A stretch of 64,000 nt of DNA, from the NCBI RefSeq assembly GCF_009728995.1, contig NZ_VTZW01000016.1:330421-394420 (forward strand), given 5' to 3'. The stretch is from Streptomonospora sp. PA3 (GTDB taxonomy: Bacteria; Actinomycetota; Actinomycetes; Streptosporangiales; Streptosporangiaceae). Below the pieces are notes generated by a model. The model was not told the DNA's origin and did not search any database. It worked only from the letters and a program-made list of their open reading frames with translations. Both the position numbers and the translations under genes were made by a program. This document shows, piece after piece, positions 1 through 9,896 of this stretch. Position 1 is the first letter of the stretch. Each line of letters begins with the position of its first letter.

Positions 1-705
1 GAGCCCCTCGCGGGCCTCGGCCGAGTCGAGCCCCGAGGTCCACCGGCCGCCGGAGGAGGAGGCGATGTCGCCGCCGTTGCCCCAGACGAAGGGCAGCATC
101 TGGTAGACCGAGCCGCCCGGCACCGGGAACGCGGTCATGTCCGGGCGCTCCCGGGAGACGGTGAGGGCGGTCTGGCGCAGCTCCTCCCAGGTGGTGGGCT
201 CTTTCAGGCCGAGGTCGGCGAACACGTCGGTGCGGTAGACGACGGAGCGCACCCCGGCGTACCAGGGAACGCCGTAGAGCCCGCCGTCGAGGGTGGCGGC
301 CTCGGTCAGGCCCGGGACGTAGGCGTCGGTGGAGCCGACGCGGTCGGAGACGTCCATCAGCGCGCCCGCGCCGGCGAACTCCAGGGTCCAGGTGGTGCCG
401 ACCTCGGCGACGTCGGGCATGGTGTCGCCGGCGATGGCGGTGACGAACTTGTCGTGGGCATCGGCCCAGGGCACGAACTCGACGTTGACGCCGGCGCCGG
501 TCACCTTGCGGAACCGCTTGCCGATGTCGTCGAAGTAGGCGGTGGCGTCGGGGTGGGTGCCCTCCATGACCCACACGTCGATAGTCTCGCCCTCGCCGTG
601 GCCCCGGCCGTCGGAGCCGGCGGCACCGCAGGCGGTGGCGAGGAGGGTCAGGGCGGCGGCCGCAGCTGCGGCGGCCTGCGGTCGTCGGGCGCGGGTGCGT
701 GCCAT
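1..705 (-). CDS. ABC transporter extracellular solute-binding lipoprotein, family 1 (partial, C-terminus outside window)
   Basis: The first 235 codons of a periplasmic-type binding protein. It starts at ATG 703-705. An Arg-rich n-region and an Ala/Leu core lead to a lipobox-like ATAC with Cys26, so the mature protein should be a membrane-anchored lipoprotein. The mature part opens with IDVWVMEG and continues with segments such as NVEFVPWADAHDKF, GVPWYAGVRSVVYRTD and MLPFVWGNGGDI, which are typical of family-1 sugar-binding proteins of ABC importers. The permease genes would lie beyond base 1 and cannot be seen. The substrate is unknown; a carbohydrate is the family default. The start is preceded by GGGAGATCTCCG, an acceptable ribosome site. 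Confidence 0.85.
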   Translation of the reverse strand, partial: MARTRARRPQAAAAAAAALTLLATACGAAGSDGRGHGEGETIDVWVMEGTHPDATAYFDDIGKRFRKVTGAGVNVEFVPWADAHDKFVTAIAGDTMPDVAEVGTTWTLEFAGAGALMDVSDRVGSTDAYVPGLTEAATLDGGLYGVPWYAGVRSVVYRTDVFADLGLKEPTTWEELRQTALTVSRERPDMTAFPVPGGSVYQMLPFVWGNGGDIASSSGGRWTSGLDSAEAREGL

Positions 706-740
706 CGGAGATCTCCCGTCCACTCGCGTCCCCCGGGGTG

Positions 741-753
741 GTAAGGAACTTAC
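741..753. promoter_or_regulatory. short inverted repeat upstream of the solute-binding protein gene
   Basis: GTAAG-GAA-CTTAC, 5-bp arms, about 36 bp upstream of the solute-binding protein start and next to an A-run (gcaaaaacg). It could be an operator or part of the promoter. It is short enough to be chance. Confidence 0.2.
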
Positions 754-870
754 GCAAAAACGCGGCCGGTGTGAAGTAATCGACGCAACCGGGACCGGCA
801 TCGCGTTTCCGCGCGCCCCGGCCGCCCCCGGGCGGACGACCGACACGCTACCGCTTCATCCGGCCACGGT

Positions 871-884
871 GCGTGTGCACACGC
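871..884. other. 14-bp perfect palindrome between the P450 stop and the solute-binding protein promoter
   Basis: GCGTGTGCACACGC is a perfect palindrome lying 32 bp past the P450 stop codon. As RNA it forms only a tight hairpin, so it may be a weak terminator or a protein-binding site. No further evidence is visible. Confidence 0.2.
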
Positions 885-915
885 GCGCCGGATTCGAACT
901 CCACTCCTCCGCGCG

Positions 916-2184
<1,269 letters not shown>

Positions 2185-2229
2185 GGAGGGTGCAACTCCT
2201 TGCGGGTATGCCGGAAACGTCCCCCTCAC

Positions 2230-2280
2230 CCTTTACACGACTGAACTCTGTGTCAAGTTTCCTTCGGGGGTCACCGAAGG
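2230..2280 (-). promoter_or_regulatory. promoter and possible operator of the P450 gene
   Basis: On the minus strand there is a perfect TTGACA (2256-2251) followed after 15 bp by TAAAGG (2235-2230), placing the transcript start about 40 nt before the P450 ATG. The spacer is 2 bp shorter than the optimum. Directly upstream is the inverted repeat CCTTCGG-N6-CCGAAGG (2261-2280), well placed to bind a regulator. Confidence 0.45.
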
Positions 2281-2420
2281 CGTCGGGCCCCGAGGGGCAC
2301 ACGAGGGATGCCCGCGAAGACCGGCGACGCGGGCGCGCAGGTGCGCGGCCGCCCGTGCGGAGCCCGCCCCGGCAGCGGGTCGGCGGTGCGTATCCCTCAC
2401 CGCCGACCTGCGCGTTCGGG

Positions 2421-5400
2421 TCACATCCGAATCCCTCTCTCCCGGCATGCCTGTGCCAGGTGCCCGGCCATGGCCTGCCGGTCCCACAGCTCGTTCGGAC
2501 TCTCCGGCATCGCCGCGTCGTACAGCTCCAGGCGGGCCGCGCAGGACCTCTCCCGCCAGAATCCGAGCGCCTTTGCCACCTCCGCCGCCGTGATCCCCAA
2601 GGCGTCGCGGACCTGCGCGGAGGGTTCCCCGACACCCCACCCGGGGTCCGGCACGCCCGGCAGGCCGGCCAGCAGCAGGGCGGCGGCCGCATAGTCGAGA
2701 CCGGCGTCTCGGGCGAGCCGCGTCGCGGCCTCCCGGTCGAAGGGCACCGGTTCGCGCCGCTCCAGGTTGTGGGCCAGCAAGCGCAACCGGTCGGCCGAGC
2801 CCCACCCCCGCGGCACCGGACGCGCGTCCACGAAACCGACCGGACGCGGCACGTCGCCGCGCTGCAGGAACGCCTTGGTCGTGTGGTTGTCCTCGTCGTG
2901 CGAGCGCGCCCAGTCGCCGAAGTGCACGGGGATGTCCAGGGGCAGCAGCGCGCCCTCGCCGGTGGACACCGCCTGCGGCGACTCCTCGTCCAGCAGGCCC
3001 CGCTGCAGCGCGGGGTCGTTGAGCGGGGATGAGGCCCAGAACCTGAGCAGCGCGGCCAGGGCCGCGCGCTGGGCATCGGGGGTGAGGGCGCCGGCCGCGC
3101 GGACGGCCAGGCCGCCGATGCGGCCCGCGAGCTCGGTCCAGTCGTAGTCGCTCGCGTGGTTGCCCCAGTGCGCCGCCGCGGTCTCGGCGTCGACCGAGCC
3201 GCCGAAGAACCCTGCGGCCAGCTCGATCTGGCGCACCAGCCCGCCGTCGCCTTCGGGGTAGTGGCTGACCAGCCCGGACAGTGCCGCCTCCAGGTCCGCC
3301 TCGGCGACCTCCAGGCGCTTGTGCGGCACACCGCCGAGCACGCGGATGAGCCTGTCGCGGTCGCGGAGGCGCGCGGCGGCCTCCGTGACCACGCCGACGA
3401 CGCCCTCCACAAGCCGCGGGTGCGTGATCTCGGGCAGCAGCTTCGCGACGGCTGTGCGCAGCGCGGCCGCCGACCGCGGGGCCGCCACGGCCAGCAGCGA
3501 TCGCACCGTGTCTTCGGAGATCCGCCGCAGCGCGCGCGAGCCGGGCAGGTCGCGCGGTGTGAGGAAATGCCAGAAAGCCTTGGGCGGCATGCGCGGGGTG
3601 CCCGCGGCCATCGCGGACGGCTCGTTGACGATCCACTCCCGGTCCATCATGTAGACGGTCCAGTGTTTGTCGCCGGTATCGGGGTCGCGGGCGGTGACGA
3701 AGTAGTCGCCTTCCAGCAGGAGCCGCCCCTGCGCCGCGGGAACGTCCAGGAGTCCCCAGGCCTCGCCTTCTTCGCCGGGCGGGACGGTGCCGTGCACGCC
3801 GTCGATCCGGTGGTAGCGGACCTTCCCGGTCCGCCGGTCGCGGGCGGCCCGGAAACCGAGGTGGGCGCCGTCGCTCCCCAGCGGGGAGGATTCCGTACCC
3901 GGTACGGCCGGGGCCAGCGACGAGGACTCGATCAGCCAGTGCTCGTCACCGCCCAGCAGGGACGGGTCCAGGAACCACGGGAGTTCGGCCCCGCCGGGCT
4001 CCCCTGCCTTCGGGTCGTAGCGGCGCACCCTCCCGTCGTCGGTGCGGACCCAGAAGGCCGCGCCGTCGTGGAACATGTGGCCGTCGCCGCTCAACCGCCA
4101 TTCGCCCGCCGCCAGCGGCCGGCCGCCCGTGAACCGCCGCTCCTGCGGGTCCAGGAAGGTGTAGCCGGTGGTCGATCCCCGCGCGATCGCGTGGCGTTCC
4201 CGCCAGCCGTCGCCGTCCTTTGTGGTCTTTTCGCCGGGGTCGCCCGACCAGTATTGGGTCAGGGTCCCGTTGACCTCGTGGCCGACCTGGAACTCCCCTG
4301 CCGAATAGAACGCCCAGACGCCGTAGTTGAATCGGTCGGCTCCCTTGGGCACATGCAGCCGGTGCTCCAGGATGCGGTCCGAGTGCCCGATCGCGACGGC
4401 CTTGGCGCGGTCGTGGACGGTCAGGACGGGCCAGCTCGCCCGGCACCAGTTGTCGTCGCCCAACTCGGGGGCCACCTCGTCGAGGGCGTTCCAGCCCAGC
4501 TCGTCGAAGATGCCCGCCCGCAGCGTCCGGGTCAGCGGCGCCACCAGGTCGATGCCGGCCAGCCGGGGGACCAGGTCGGGCACGTGCTCGACCGCCCGGC
4601 GGCTCAGTGTCGTGTGGAGCCAGTGGAGGCAGTTCAGCGCCGATTTCAGGCTGAATTCTCCGGCTCCGCGAAGCCAGGCGTCGGTCAGGTACCGCAGAGA
4701 GGGCTGCAGCGGCTCGACCGTCCACTCCTGGTTCCACCGGCCATTGATGTCCTCCATGATCGAGGCGGTCAGTCGGTCGGCGAACCGGTCGTCGGCTGTC
4801 AGCGCGTCCAGGTCGACGCGGCCGTGCTGGCGCCAGTGCCCCATCAGCAGGTGCGGATCCGGATCCGCGACCGGGATGCCCGCGGCCAGGCACGCGCCGA
4901 CGACCGCGGCGTCGATACGGTGCCAGCGACCGGTCCCGGAGCCCAACCGCAGCGGGCCCTCGTCAGTGCGGATCCGCGGGGCCAAGCGCGGCACGAGGTC
5001 CAACAGGTACTGCGGCGCTTCGGGCGGGCGGCGGTCGCCCCCACTGTAGCGGCGCAGCATCGCGACCAGCCACGCGCCGGTGCGCTCGCCGAGTTCGTCG
5101 ACGGCGCCCGTCTCGTCGAGCAAGGAGGTCAACCAGCCGTCCATGTCCGATACGGGCAGCTCGACCAGTTGCCACACGAGGCGGCGGCGCGCCGCGGCCG
5201 AACGGGAGAGGGCGGCGAGCAGCTCCTTGCGCTGCGAGGTCCAGAAGCCGTCGGCGGCGCGCCACAGGGCCGGCGCCTCCAGCAGCTCCTCCAGCACCGA
5301 CGCCTGCTCGTCCGCCACGTCCAGGCCCGCGGCCTTGGCGAGCTTGGCCAGCTGCTTGAGCATGTCCTTCCAGGGCGGCAGACCGCCCAGCGTGCGGCGC

Positions 5401-6044
5401 ACCGCCAGCTCGCGCAGCTCGCGGTAGGCGGCGACGGGGTCGGGCTCTTTGCCAAGCTCAGCCACGTAGTTCTTGATGTCCTTCGCCGACAGCGCCCCGG
5501 CCAGCGCGAACTCCAGGAACACCGCACGGCGCCGCACAGGGTCGGTGCCGGCGGCGTGTTTCTCGGCCGCCCGCGCCCGCCCGAACATCAGGGAGCCCTG
5601 CTTGGTGCGTCCCGCGGCGATGAACGCGCGCCCGGCCTGCTCCCAGAACGCGGGCAGGTGGTTGTCGGGAAGCGTATCGGCGACCTCTTGGCAGATGTCG
5701 AGCGCGGGCCCCGGTTTGGGCGCGGCCAGGCGTGCGGCGCGCTCCATTTCGGGTGCCGCGGCCAACGCGGCCTTCGTGTTGGCCGGGTCGTTGACCAGTG
5801 CCCACTCCGGGTAGCCGGGCTCCGTGCGGTACCGGGCCGCCACCGGGTCGCCGGCATCGGGGGCGGAGAACCCGTCCACGGCCATGATCCGGTCGTCGGC
5901 GGGCGCGGCGGCCTGCCCGCTCAGCCGGACCACGGGCCGGGATCCCAGCAGCGGGTGGTGGTAGCGGCGCGCGGTGACCGCTTCGCCGCCCGGGGTTGCG
6001 GCGGGCGCCAGTCCCGCGCTCAGCGCCGTCTCGTCACTGGCCAT
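2421..6044 (-). CDS. large protein of unknown function (1207 aa), first component of a two-gene module
   Basis: A 1207-aa protein without signal peptide or membrane segment. I cannot assign a family with certainty. The N-terminal 300 residues are helical and repeat-like (AAPEMERAARLAAPKPG, AFWEQAGRAFIAAGRTKQG), like TPR or HEAT scaffolds. A central region around residues 560-820 is rich in Trp, Gly and Asp with short beta-type units (VWAFYSAGEFQVG, GYTFLDPQERRFTGGRP, HWTVYMMDREWIV), which looks like a beta-propeller or jelly-roll. The C-terminal third is helical again. Its start overlaps the end of the upstream DUF4132-like gene by 11 bp (6034-6044), so the two are probably translationally coupled. 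Proteins of this size and composition occur in actinobacteria beside MoxR ATPases and vWA proteins; no such partner lies in this window. Confidence 0.75.
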   Translation of the reverse strand: MASDETALSAGLAPAATPGGEAVTARRYHHPLLGSRPVVRLSGQAAAPADDRIMAVDGFSAPDAGDPVAARYRTEPGYPEWALVNDPANTKAALAAAPEMERAARLAAPKPGPALDICQEVADTLPDNHLPAFWEQAGRAFIAAGRTKQGSLMFGRARAAEKHAAGTDPVRRRAVFLEFALAGALSAKDIKNYVAELGKEPDPVAAYRELRELAVRRTLGGLPPWKDMLKQLAKLAKAAGLDVADEQASVLEELLEAPALWRAADGFWTSQRKELLAALSRSAAARRRLVWQLVELPVSDMDGWLTSLLDETGAVDELGERTGAWLVAMLRRYSGGDRRPPEAPQYLLDLVPRLAPRIRTDEGPLRLGSGTGRWHRIDAAVVGACLAAGIPVADPDPHLLMGHWRQHGRVDLDALTADDRFADRLTASIMEDINGRWNQEWTVEPLQPSLRYLTDAWLRGAGEFSLKSALNCLHWLHTTLSRRAVEHVPDLVPRLAGIDLVAPLTRTLRAGIFDELGWNALDEVAPELGDDNWCRASWPVLTVHDRAKAVAIGHSDRILEHRLHVPKGADRFNYGVWAFYSAGEFQVGHEVNGTLTQYWSGDPGEKTTKDGDGWRERHAIARGSTTGYTFLDPQERRFTGGRPLAAGEWRLSGDGHMFHDGAAFWVRTDDGRVRRYDPKAGEPGGAELPWFLDPSLLGGDEHWLIESSSLAPAVPGTESSPLGSDGAHLGFRAARDRRTGKVRYHRIDGVHGTVPPGEEGEAWGLLDVPAAQGRLLLEGDYFVTARDPDTGDKHWTVYMMDREWIVNEPSAMAAGTPRMPPKAFWHFLTPRDLPGSRALRRISEDTVRSLLAVAAPRSAAALRTAVAKLLPEITHPRLVEGVVGVVTEAAARLRDRDRLIRVLGGVPHKRLEVAEADLEAALSGLVSHYPEGDGGLVRQIELAAGFFGGSVDAETAAAHWGNHASDYDWTELAGRIGGLAVRAAGALTPDAQRAALAALLRFWASSPLNDPALQRGLLDEESPQAVSTGEGALLPLDIPVHFGDWARSHDEDNHTTKAFLQRGDVPRPVGFVDARPVPRGWGSADRLRLLAHNLERREPVPFDREAATRLARDAGLDYAAAALLLAGLPGVPDPGWGVGEPSAQVRDALGITAAEVAKALGFWRERSCAARLELYDAAMPESPNELWDRQAMAGHLAQACRERGIRM

Positions 6045-6933
6045 CGTTCGTACCTCCTGCGCTGATCAGCTCGGCCATGCGGACACCCTCGGACCAGGCG
6101 ACCGGGCCGACTTCGCCCAGCGGGAGAGGGCGCTGGGCGTCGTCCACCCACAGCAGCCGCCCGGTCCATGCGGGCAGTCCGGGATCGTCGGCGCCCAGCC
6201 AGTAGCGGGCCTCGACGGGGGTGCCGTCCCCGGTCACCCGCAGCGCGGCGTAGCCGCCGCGCATGACGAAGCCGTGCCGCGCGGCGCGGGCCGTGGCGTG
6301 GCGCAACTCCCGAAACTCGGTGCCCGCGTAGTCGTCGATGCCCGTGGCTCCGGGATCAGGGTCGGCATCGATGGCGGGGTCGGGGACGCCGGAGCCGGAG
6401 GCGGGGTACGCCGGCCGGCGGTAGGTATCGCGGGCGAGCTGCGCAACGCCCTGCTCGGTGCCGCGGTTCGCCAGTGCCTCGCGCCATTGCGCGGCGTCAG
6501 GCAGCAGAACCGGGTGCGGAATCGCCACCGGCCCCCTGGGCGGGGTGCGGGCGGCGCCGTCCAGGCCGGTCAGGGTGGTCTGCCCGGTTTCGCTTACCTC
6601 GGTCAGCAGCCCGGTGTGGCCGTCGACGTCGACCACCAGGTTCTCCAGCAGGCACCGCCACGCAGGGTCGGCCCAGACGCGCCCGAGCAGGGCGGCCGGC
6701 ACCGGTATCCCGCCCATCAGCCACGACTCCACCGTCGAACGGCACTCCTCCTCGTGCCGCAGCAGCCGCTCGCGCAGCGCGGCCAGCTTCTCGCCCACTT
6801 TGGTGTCCCCCACGCCCCGGGGGACGGACGGGACGACCTTGCCGGACTTTCGGAAACGGCATCTCAGCGTGGTGCCGTCCAGGGCCAGTTCGTAATCGTT
6901 CGTGGCAGGGGTCCACGTAAGGGGGGTAGACAT
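6034..6933 (-). CDS. DUF4132-like protein of unknown function
   Basis: A protein of about 299 aa starting MSTPLTWTPATNDYELALDG at ATG 6931-6933; an in-frame start at 7014 would add 27 weakly supported residues. The N-terminal part opens with beta-strand-like sequence. The C-terminal half has LARDTYRRPAY, then YAGTEFRELRHATARAARHGF and the closing LLWVDDAQRPLPLGEV. This order (Q-x-R-x-x-Y strand, F/Y-A-G helix, W-strand, PL-P-L-G) resembles the DUF4132 domain of the MolR/YehI type. The assignment is by eye and moderate. It overlaps the downstream 1207-aa gene by 11 bp. DUF4132 proteins are known companions of NTP-dependent conflict systems in multicellular bacteria, so a stress or defence role is possible but unproven. 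Confidence 0.6.
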   Translation of the reverse strand: MSTPLTWTPATNDYELALDGTTLRCRFRKSGKVVPSVPRGVGDTKVGEKLAALRERLLRHEEECRSTVESWLMGGIPVPAALLGRVWADPAWRCLLENLVVDVDGHTGLLTEVSETGQTTLTGLDGAARTPPRGPVAIPHPVLLPDAAQWREALANRGTEQGVAQLARDTYRRPAYPASGSGVPDPAIDADPDPGATGIDDYAGTEFRELRHATARAARHGFVMRGGYAALRVTGDGTPVEARYWLGADDPGLPAWTGRLLWVDDAQRPLPLGEVGPVAWSEGVRMAELISAGGTNDGQ

Positions 6934-7019
6934 GCGCGGCAGTGTGCCAGCGCCGGATGACAAACGGTGAGCCCCCGCCGTGACCGGCGAAGGCTCGTGG
7001 GAGCCGATGCCCATAGGAA

Positions 7020-7426
7020 CGTCCCCTCAGGAACCAGGTGCACGGACAGCCGCCCGGATTCGCACATTTCTACCAGTTGCCCGGCCTGTTCTTTTCGGAC
7101 GCCCGAGGGAAAAGCAGTCAATGCCGTATAGGGAATACCGCTGAGACGCGGGGGTTGTTGTGCTGCCGCAGTTCTATGTAGCGCCTACACCGAAGCCGGA
7201 CAAGGCGGTCGACCGTGTCCTGGTCGGTTATCGGCTGCGCACCGCTGATAACGATCGCCGAATAGGACGGCGACTGCAGCAGACCGGGTACGAGCACACG
7301 AGACACATACTCGATCGAGGTCGCCTCCTGCTCCAACCGCACGGTGTCACGCATCCACGGCGGGAGCTGTGACCCGGACGTCTCCCTCTCCCACTCGCGC
7401 AGAAGCCGCCTTACGCGAACGCCCAC
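7020..7426 (-). pseudogene. decayed XRE-family regulator, DUF5753 domain remnant
   Basis: Minus-strand sequence from 7426 to 7118 encodes VRLEQEATSIEYVSRVLVPG and LLQSPSYSAIV, the typical start of the DUF5753 ligand domain of actinobacterial XRE regulators. It runs to VSAVFPIRH and a stop. The next frame then continues the same domain as LTAFPSGVRKEQAGQLVEMC and GRLSVHLVPEGT. The two pieces join at about 7118-7121 by a single-base frameshift. The N-terminal helix-turn-helix is absent: before the domain there are only about 27 unrelated residues. The C-terminal end is also lost after about 7030. Intact relatives regulate a downstream DUF397-type gene, but none is recognisable here. Confidence 0.6.
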
Positions 7427-7515
7427 CTGCCCCTGGCCCGATCCGGGGCCGCCGCAGCGGTCGGCGGCCCCGGCTCCGGCGCGTTCGGGCTCGGGCCGGC
7501 ACGGAGGGCGGCGGC

Positions 7516-7794
7516 ATGATCCTCGCCCGGTACAGCTCCGCCGGCGCCAAGACGTCGATCAGCCTCTACGACGCGCTCACCGTCGAACGGGACCCCGGCG
7601 GCGACTGCCGCGAGGAGTTCACCGTGCGGCGCCTCCACGCCCGCTCGGGCGACTCGGGGCAGCCGCCCCGGTTCGCGGCCGACTACACGACGGTCCGCGC
7701 ATGGCTGGTCCTGGAAGGCGTTCCCGAAAAGTGGGCCGACCGCGCGCTGCGCAGCCTGCGCTCCGGCCACCTTCCCTTCGAGGAGGAATGGTGA
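7516..7794 (+). CDS. small protein of unknown function (92 aa)
   Basis: ATG 7516-7518 follows GGAGGG at good spacing. The protein begins MILARYSSAGAKTSISLYDA and ends in an acidic LPFEEEW. It is soluble, mixed alpha/beta in appearance, with no recognised domain. It is divergent from the decayed XRE/DUF5753 gene, where intact loci often carry a small DUF397 partner. I see no DUF397 signature, so the link is only positional. An in-frame upstream start at 7369 would add Arg-rich sequence that does not look coding. Confidence 0.5.
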   Translation: MILARYSSAGAKTSISLYDALTVERDPGGDCREEFTVRRLHARSGDSGQPPRFAADYTTVRAWLVLEGVPEKWADRALRSLRSGHLPFEEEW

Positions 7795-8004
7795 TCCGTC
7801 CTCGTCCCTCGCAGGGGGTTCCGTGGCGGTGGCGTCCGGATCGGGTCCGCCCCTACGCTCGGCAGCTCCTCCCCGCCGCCCCGGACCGGTCCGAAACCCC
7901 CGAATCCGCGCACACGCCCCCGTGCCACCGGCCTTGTCCCTGGTGTGCGGATCGGCGCCGGACATGACAGCGGCGACGGGGCGGGGCGGCGGGCGCGGCC
8001 CGGG

Positions 8005-8454
8005 CTACTCCGAGGTGCCCGTGGCGATGCGCAGTGTCGAGATCAGCTCGGCCGGCTTGTAGACGGCCTGGCCGATGGCCGCCGAGAACGCGGCGAGCAT
8101 GTGCAGGTAGATGGCGGGGTCGCCGTTGGTGAAGCGCTCGGCCGCCTCCTCCTCGCCCAGCGAGTAGGCCTCCCACGCCGTGATGACGGCGAACTCGACC
8201 TCGGGAGCGAGCATGTCGGCGACCGTGGAGGCGACGGCCTCGCGGGAATCGGCCGGCTTCCAGACCACCCCGGTCTCCTGCACCCGCCGGGAGAGGAAGG
8301 AGCCGAACACCTTCAGCTCGGAGACGGCGGCTTCGGAGTCCGCGCCGATCTCGGCCACGGTCCGGTCCAGCAGGTCGCTGTCCTTGCGGACATAGGCGTC
8401 GATCAGCGTGATGGCGAGCTGCTTCGTGCGGTCCGTATCGTCTGTGCCAGGCAT
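8005..8454 (-). CDS. conserved-type protein of unknown function downstream of the methyl-branched fatty acid genes
   Basis: 149 aa, acidic and mostly helical, no signal peptide or transmembrane segment. It starts MPGTDDTDRTKQLAITLIDA and ends TLRIATGTSE. I do not recognise a family. It lies 130 bp downstream of and on the same strand as the two fatty-acid methylation genes, so it may be their third member, or an independent gene. The intergenic gap is long enough for its own promoter. Confidence 0.6.
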   Translation of the reverse strand: MPGTDDTDRTKQLAITLIDAYVRKDSDLLDRTVAEIGADSEAAVSELKVFGSFLSRRVQETGVVWKPADSREAVASTVADMLAPEVEFAVITAWEAYSLGEEEAAERFTNGDPAIYLHMLAAFSAAIGQAVYKPAELISTLRIATGTSE

Positions 8455-8584
8455 ACTTCCATGATGCCCGCAGCAGCGCCGTTGATGGGTCCGACCCGGG
8501 CCCGCGCGCCGGGCGCGGCGGCCGGACCCCGCCCGGCGGCGGCACAGGTGCCGCAGGCGCGGGAGGGAGCCCGGCCGCGGCCGG

Positions 8585-9844
8585 TCACTCGAAGCGCGGG
8601 CGCAGCGGCATGTGCGAGTCGGTGCCGTCGAGCTTGACGCCCAGGATCTGGTGCAGCTGGACCACGTCGCGCTCGAAGCCGAGGATGCAGCCGTTCATGT
8701 ACAGCCGCCAGACCCGGGCCGTGCCCTCCCCCGCCTCGCGGACCGCCGCCTCCCAGTTGCGGTCCAGGTTGCGGGCCCAGTGCCGCAGGGTCAGCGCGTA
8801 GTGCTCGCGCAGGTTCTCCTGATGGCGGATCTCGAAGCCGGCGTTGTTCATCCGCATCTGGATCTCGGCGGGCCCCTCCAGCTCGCCGTCGGGGAACACG
8901 TACCGGTTGATCACGCCGCCCGGCTTCATCGCCGGCAGGTCGTTGCGCGGGCGGGTGATGCAGTGGTTCAGCAGCCGCCCGCCCGGCTTGAGCTTCGCGT
9001 ACAGGCCCGCGAAGTAGCTCGGCAGGTTCTTCTTGCCGATGTGCTCGGTCAGGCCGATGGAGCTGATCCGGTCGTAGATGCCGTCGGGCACGTCGCGGTA
9101 GTCCATGTGCCGGACCTCGGCCAGGTCCGACAGCCCTTCCTGGGCGATGCGCTTGCTCGCCCACTCGGCCTGCTCCTTGGACAGCGTCACACCCAGCGCC
9201 TTGACCCCGTACTCGCGGGCCGCGTGCATGACCATGCCGCCCCAGCCGCAGCCGACGTCGAGCAGCCGCATGCCCTCCTCAAGCCCCAGCTTGCGGGCCA
9301 CCAGCTCGTGCTTGTCGCGCTGGGCCTGCTCCAGCGAGTTGTCCTCGCCGGTGAAAAGGGCGCACGTGTAGGTCATCGACGGACCCAGCACCAACTCGTA
9401 GAAGGCGTTGGAGACGTCGTAGTGGTGGTGGATCACCTCGGCGTCGCGGTCCTTGGCGTGCCGGGTGCCCAGCCACGACAGGCGGCCGCGGCGCACCTCC
9501 TGGGGCGGCGGTGCCAGCCGGTTGACGAACTTGACCCAGCCGATGCTGCGCACCATCCGCGCGAGCTCCACCGGGGACAGCCGCAGCCCGTCGCCCAGCG
9601 CAAGGTCCGACATCCGCTTCAGGGCGGTGTACATGTCGCCCTCGACGTCGATGTGGCCCGCCACGTAGGCGCGCGTCAGCCCCATCGCGCCCGGCGACTG
9701 GGCCAGGTAGTTCAGCGCCGCCGGAGTGCGCACGACCAGTGCCGTGTCGCTGTCGGGGTCCCCGGCCGTACTGCCGTCGTAGGCGCGGAAGTGAACGGGT
9801 GCGTCCGTACCGACGACACGCTCGAAGATCTCCGCCAACCGCAT
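8585..9844 (-). CDS. tmsB: SAM-dependent methyltransferase of the cyclopropane fatty acid synthase family, probable 10-methylene fatty acid synthase TmsB/BfaB
   Basis: 419 aa. The SAM-binding Rossmann motif LLDVGCGWGG is followed by ALGVTLSKEQAEWASKRIAQ, characteristic of CfaS/mycolic-acid-type methyltransferases, and the protein keeps the usual N-terminal CfaS extension. It methylates the double bond of phospholipid-bound oleate. Downstream of an FAD oxidoreductase (52-bp gap), such enzymes make the 10-methylene intermediate of 10-methylstearate (TmsB, BfaB). A solitary gene would instead be called cfa, so the neighbour decides the call. The start ATG 9842-9844 has GAAGGGA upstream. Confidence 0.8.
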   Translation of the reverse strand: MRLAEIFERVVGTDAPVHFRAYDGSTAGDPDSDTALVVRTPAALNYLAQSPGAMGLTRAYVAGHIDVEGDMYTALKRMSDLALGDGLRLSPVELARMVRSIGWVKFVNRLAPPPQEVRRGRLSWLGTRHAKDRDAEVIHHHYDVSNAFYELVLGPSMTYTCALFTGEDNSLEQAQRDKHELVARKLGLEEGMRLLDVGCGWGGMVMHAAREYGVKALGVTLSKEQAEWASKRIAQEGLSDLAEVRHMDYRDVPDGIYDRISSIGLTEHIGKKNLPSYFAGLYAKLKPGGRLLNHCITRPRNDLPAMKPGGVINRYVFPDGELEGPAEIQMRMNNAGFEIRHQENLREHYALTLRHWARNLDRNWEAAVREAGEGTARVWRLYMNGCILGFERDVVQLHQILGVKLDGTDSHMPLRPRFE

Positions 9845-9896
9845 GCTTGTTCCCTTCTCGCCCGCGCCCGCCCACATCCCGCGGTGGGCCGGCGTC

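Noticed and set aside
895-912. Sequence like a tRNA T-loop (ggattcgaactcc) near the P450 stop
   Set aside because: No matching stems or other tRNA arms around it, so it is a chance match.
3156-6065. Long plus-strand open frame opposite the 1207-aa gene
   Set aside because: Composition and amino acid pattern show it is the antisense shadow of the real minus-strand gene.
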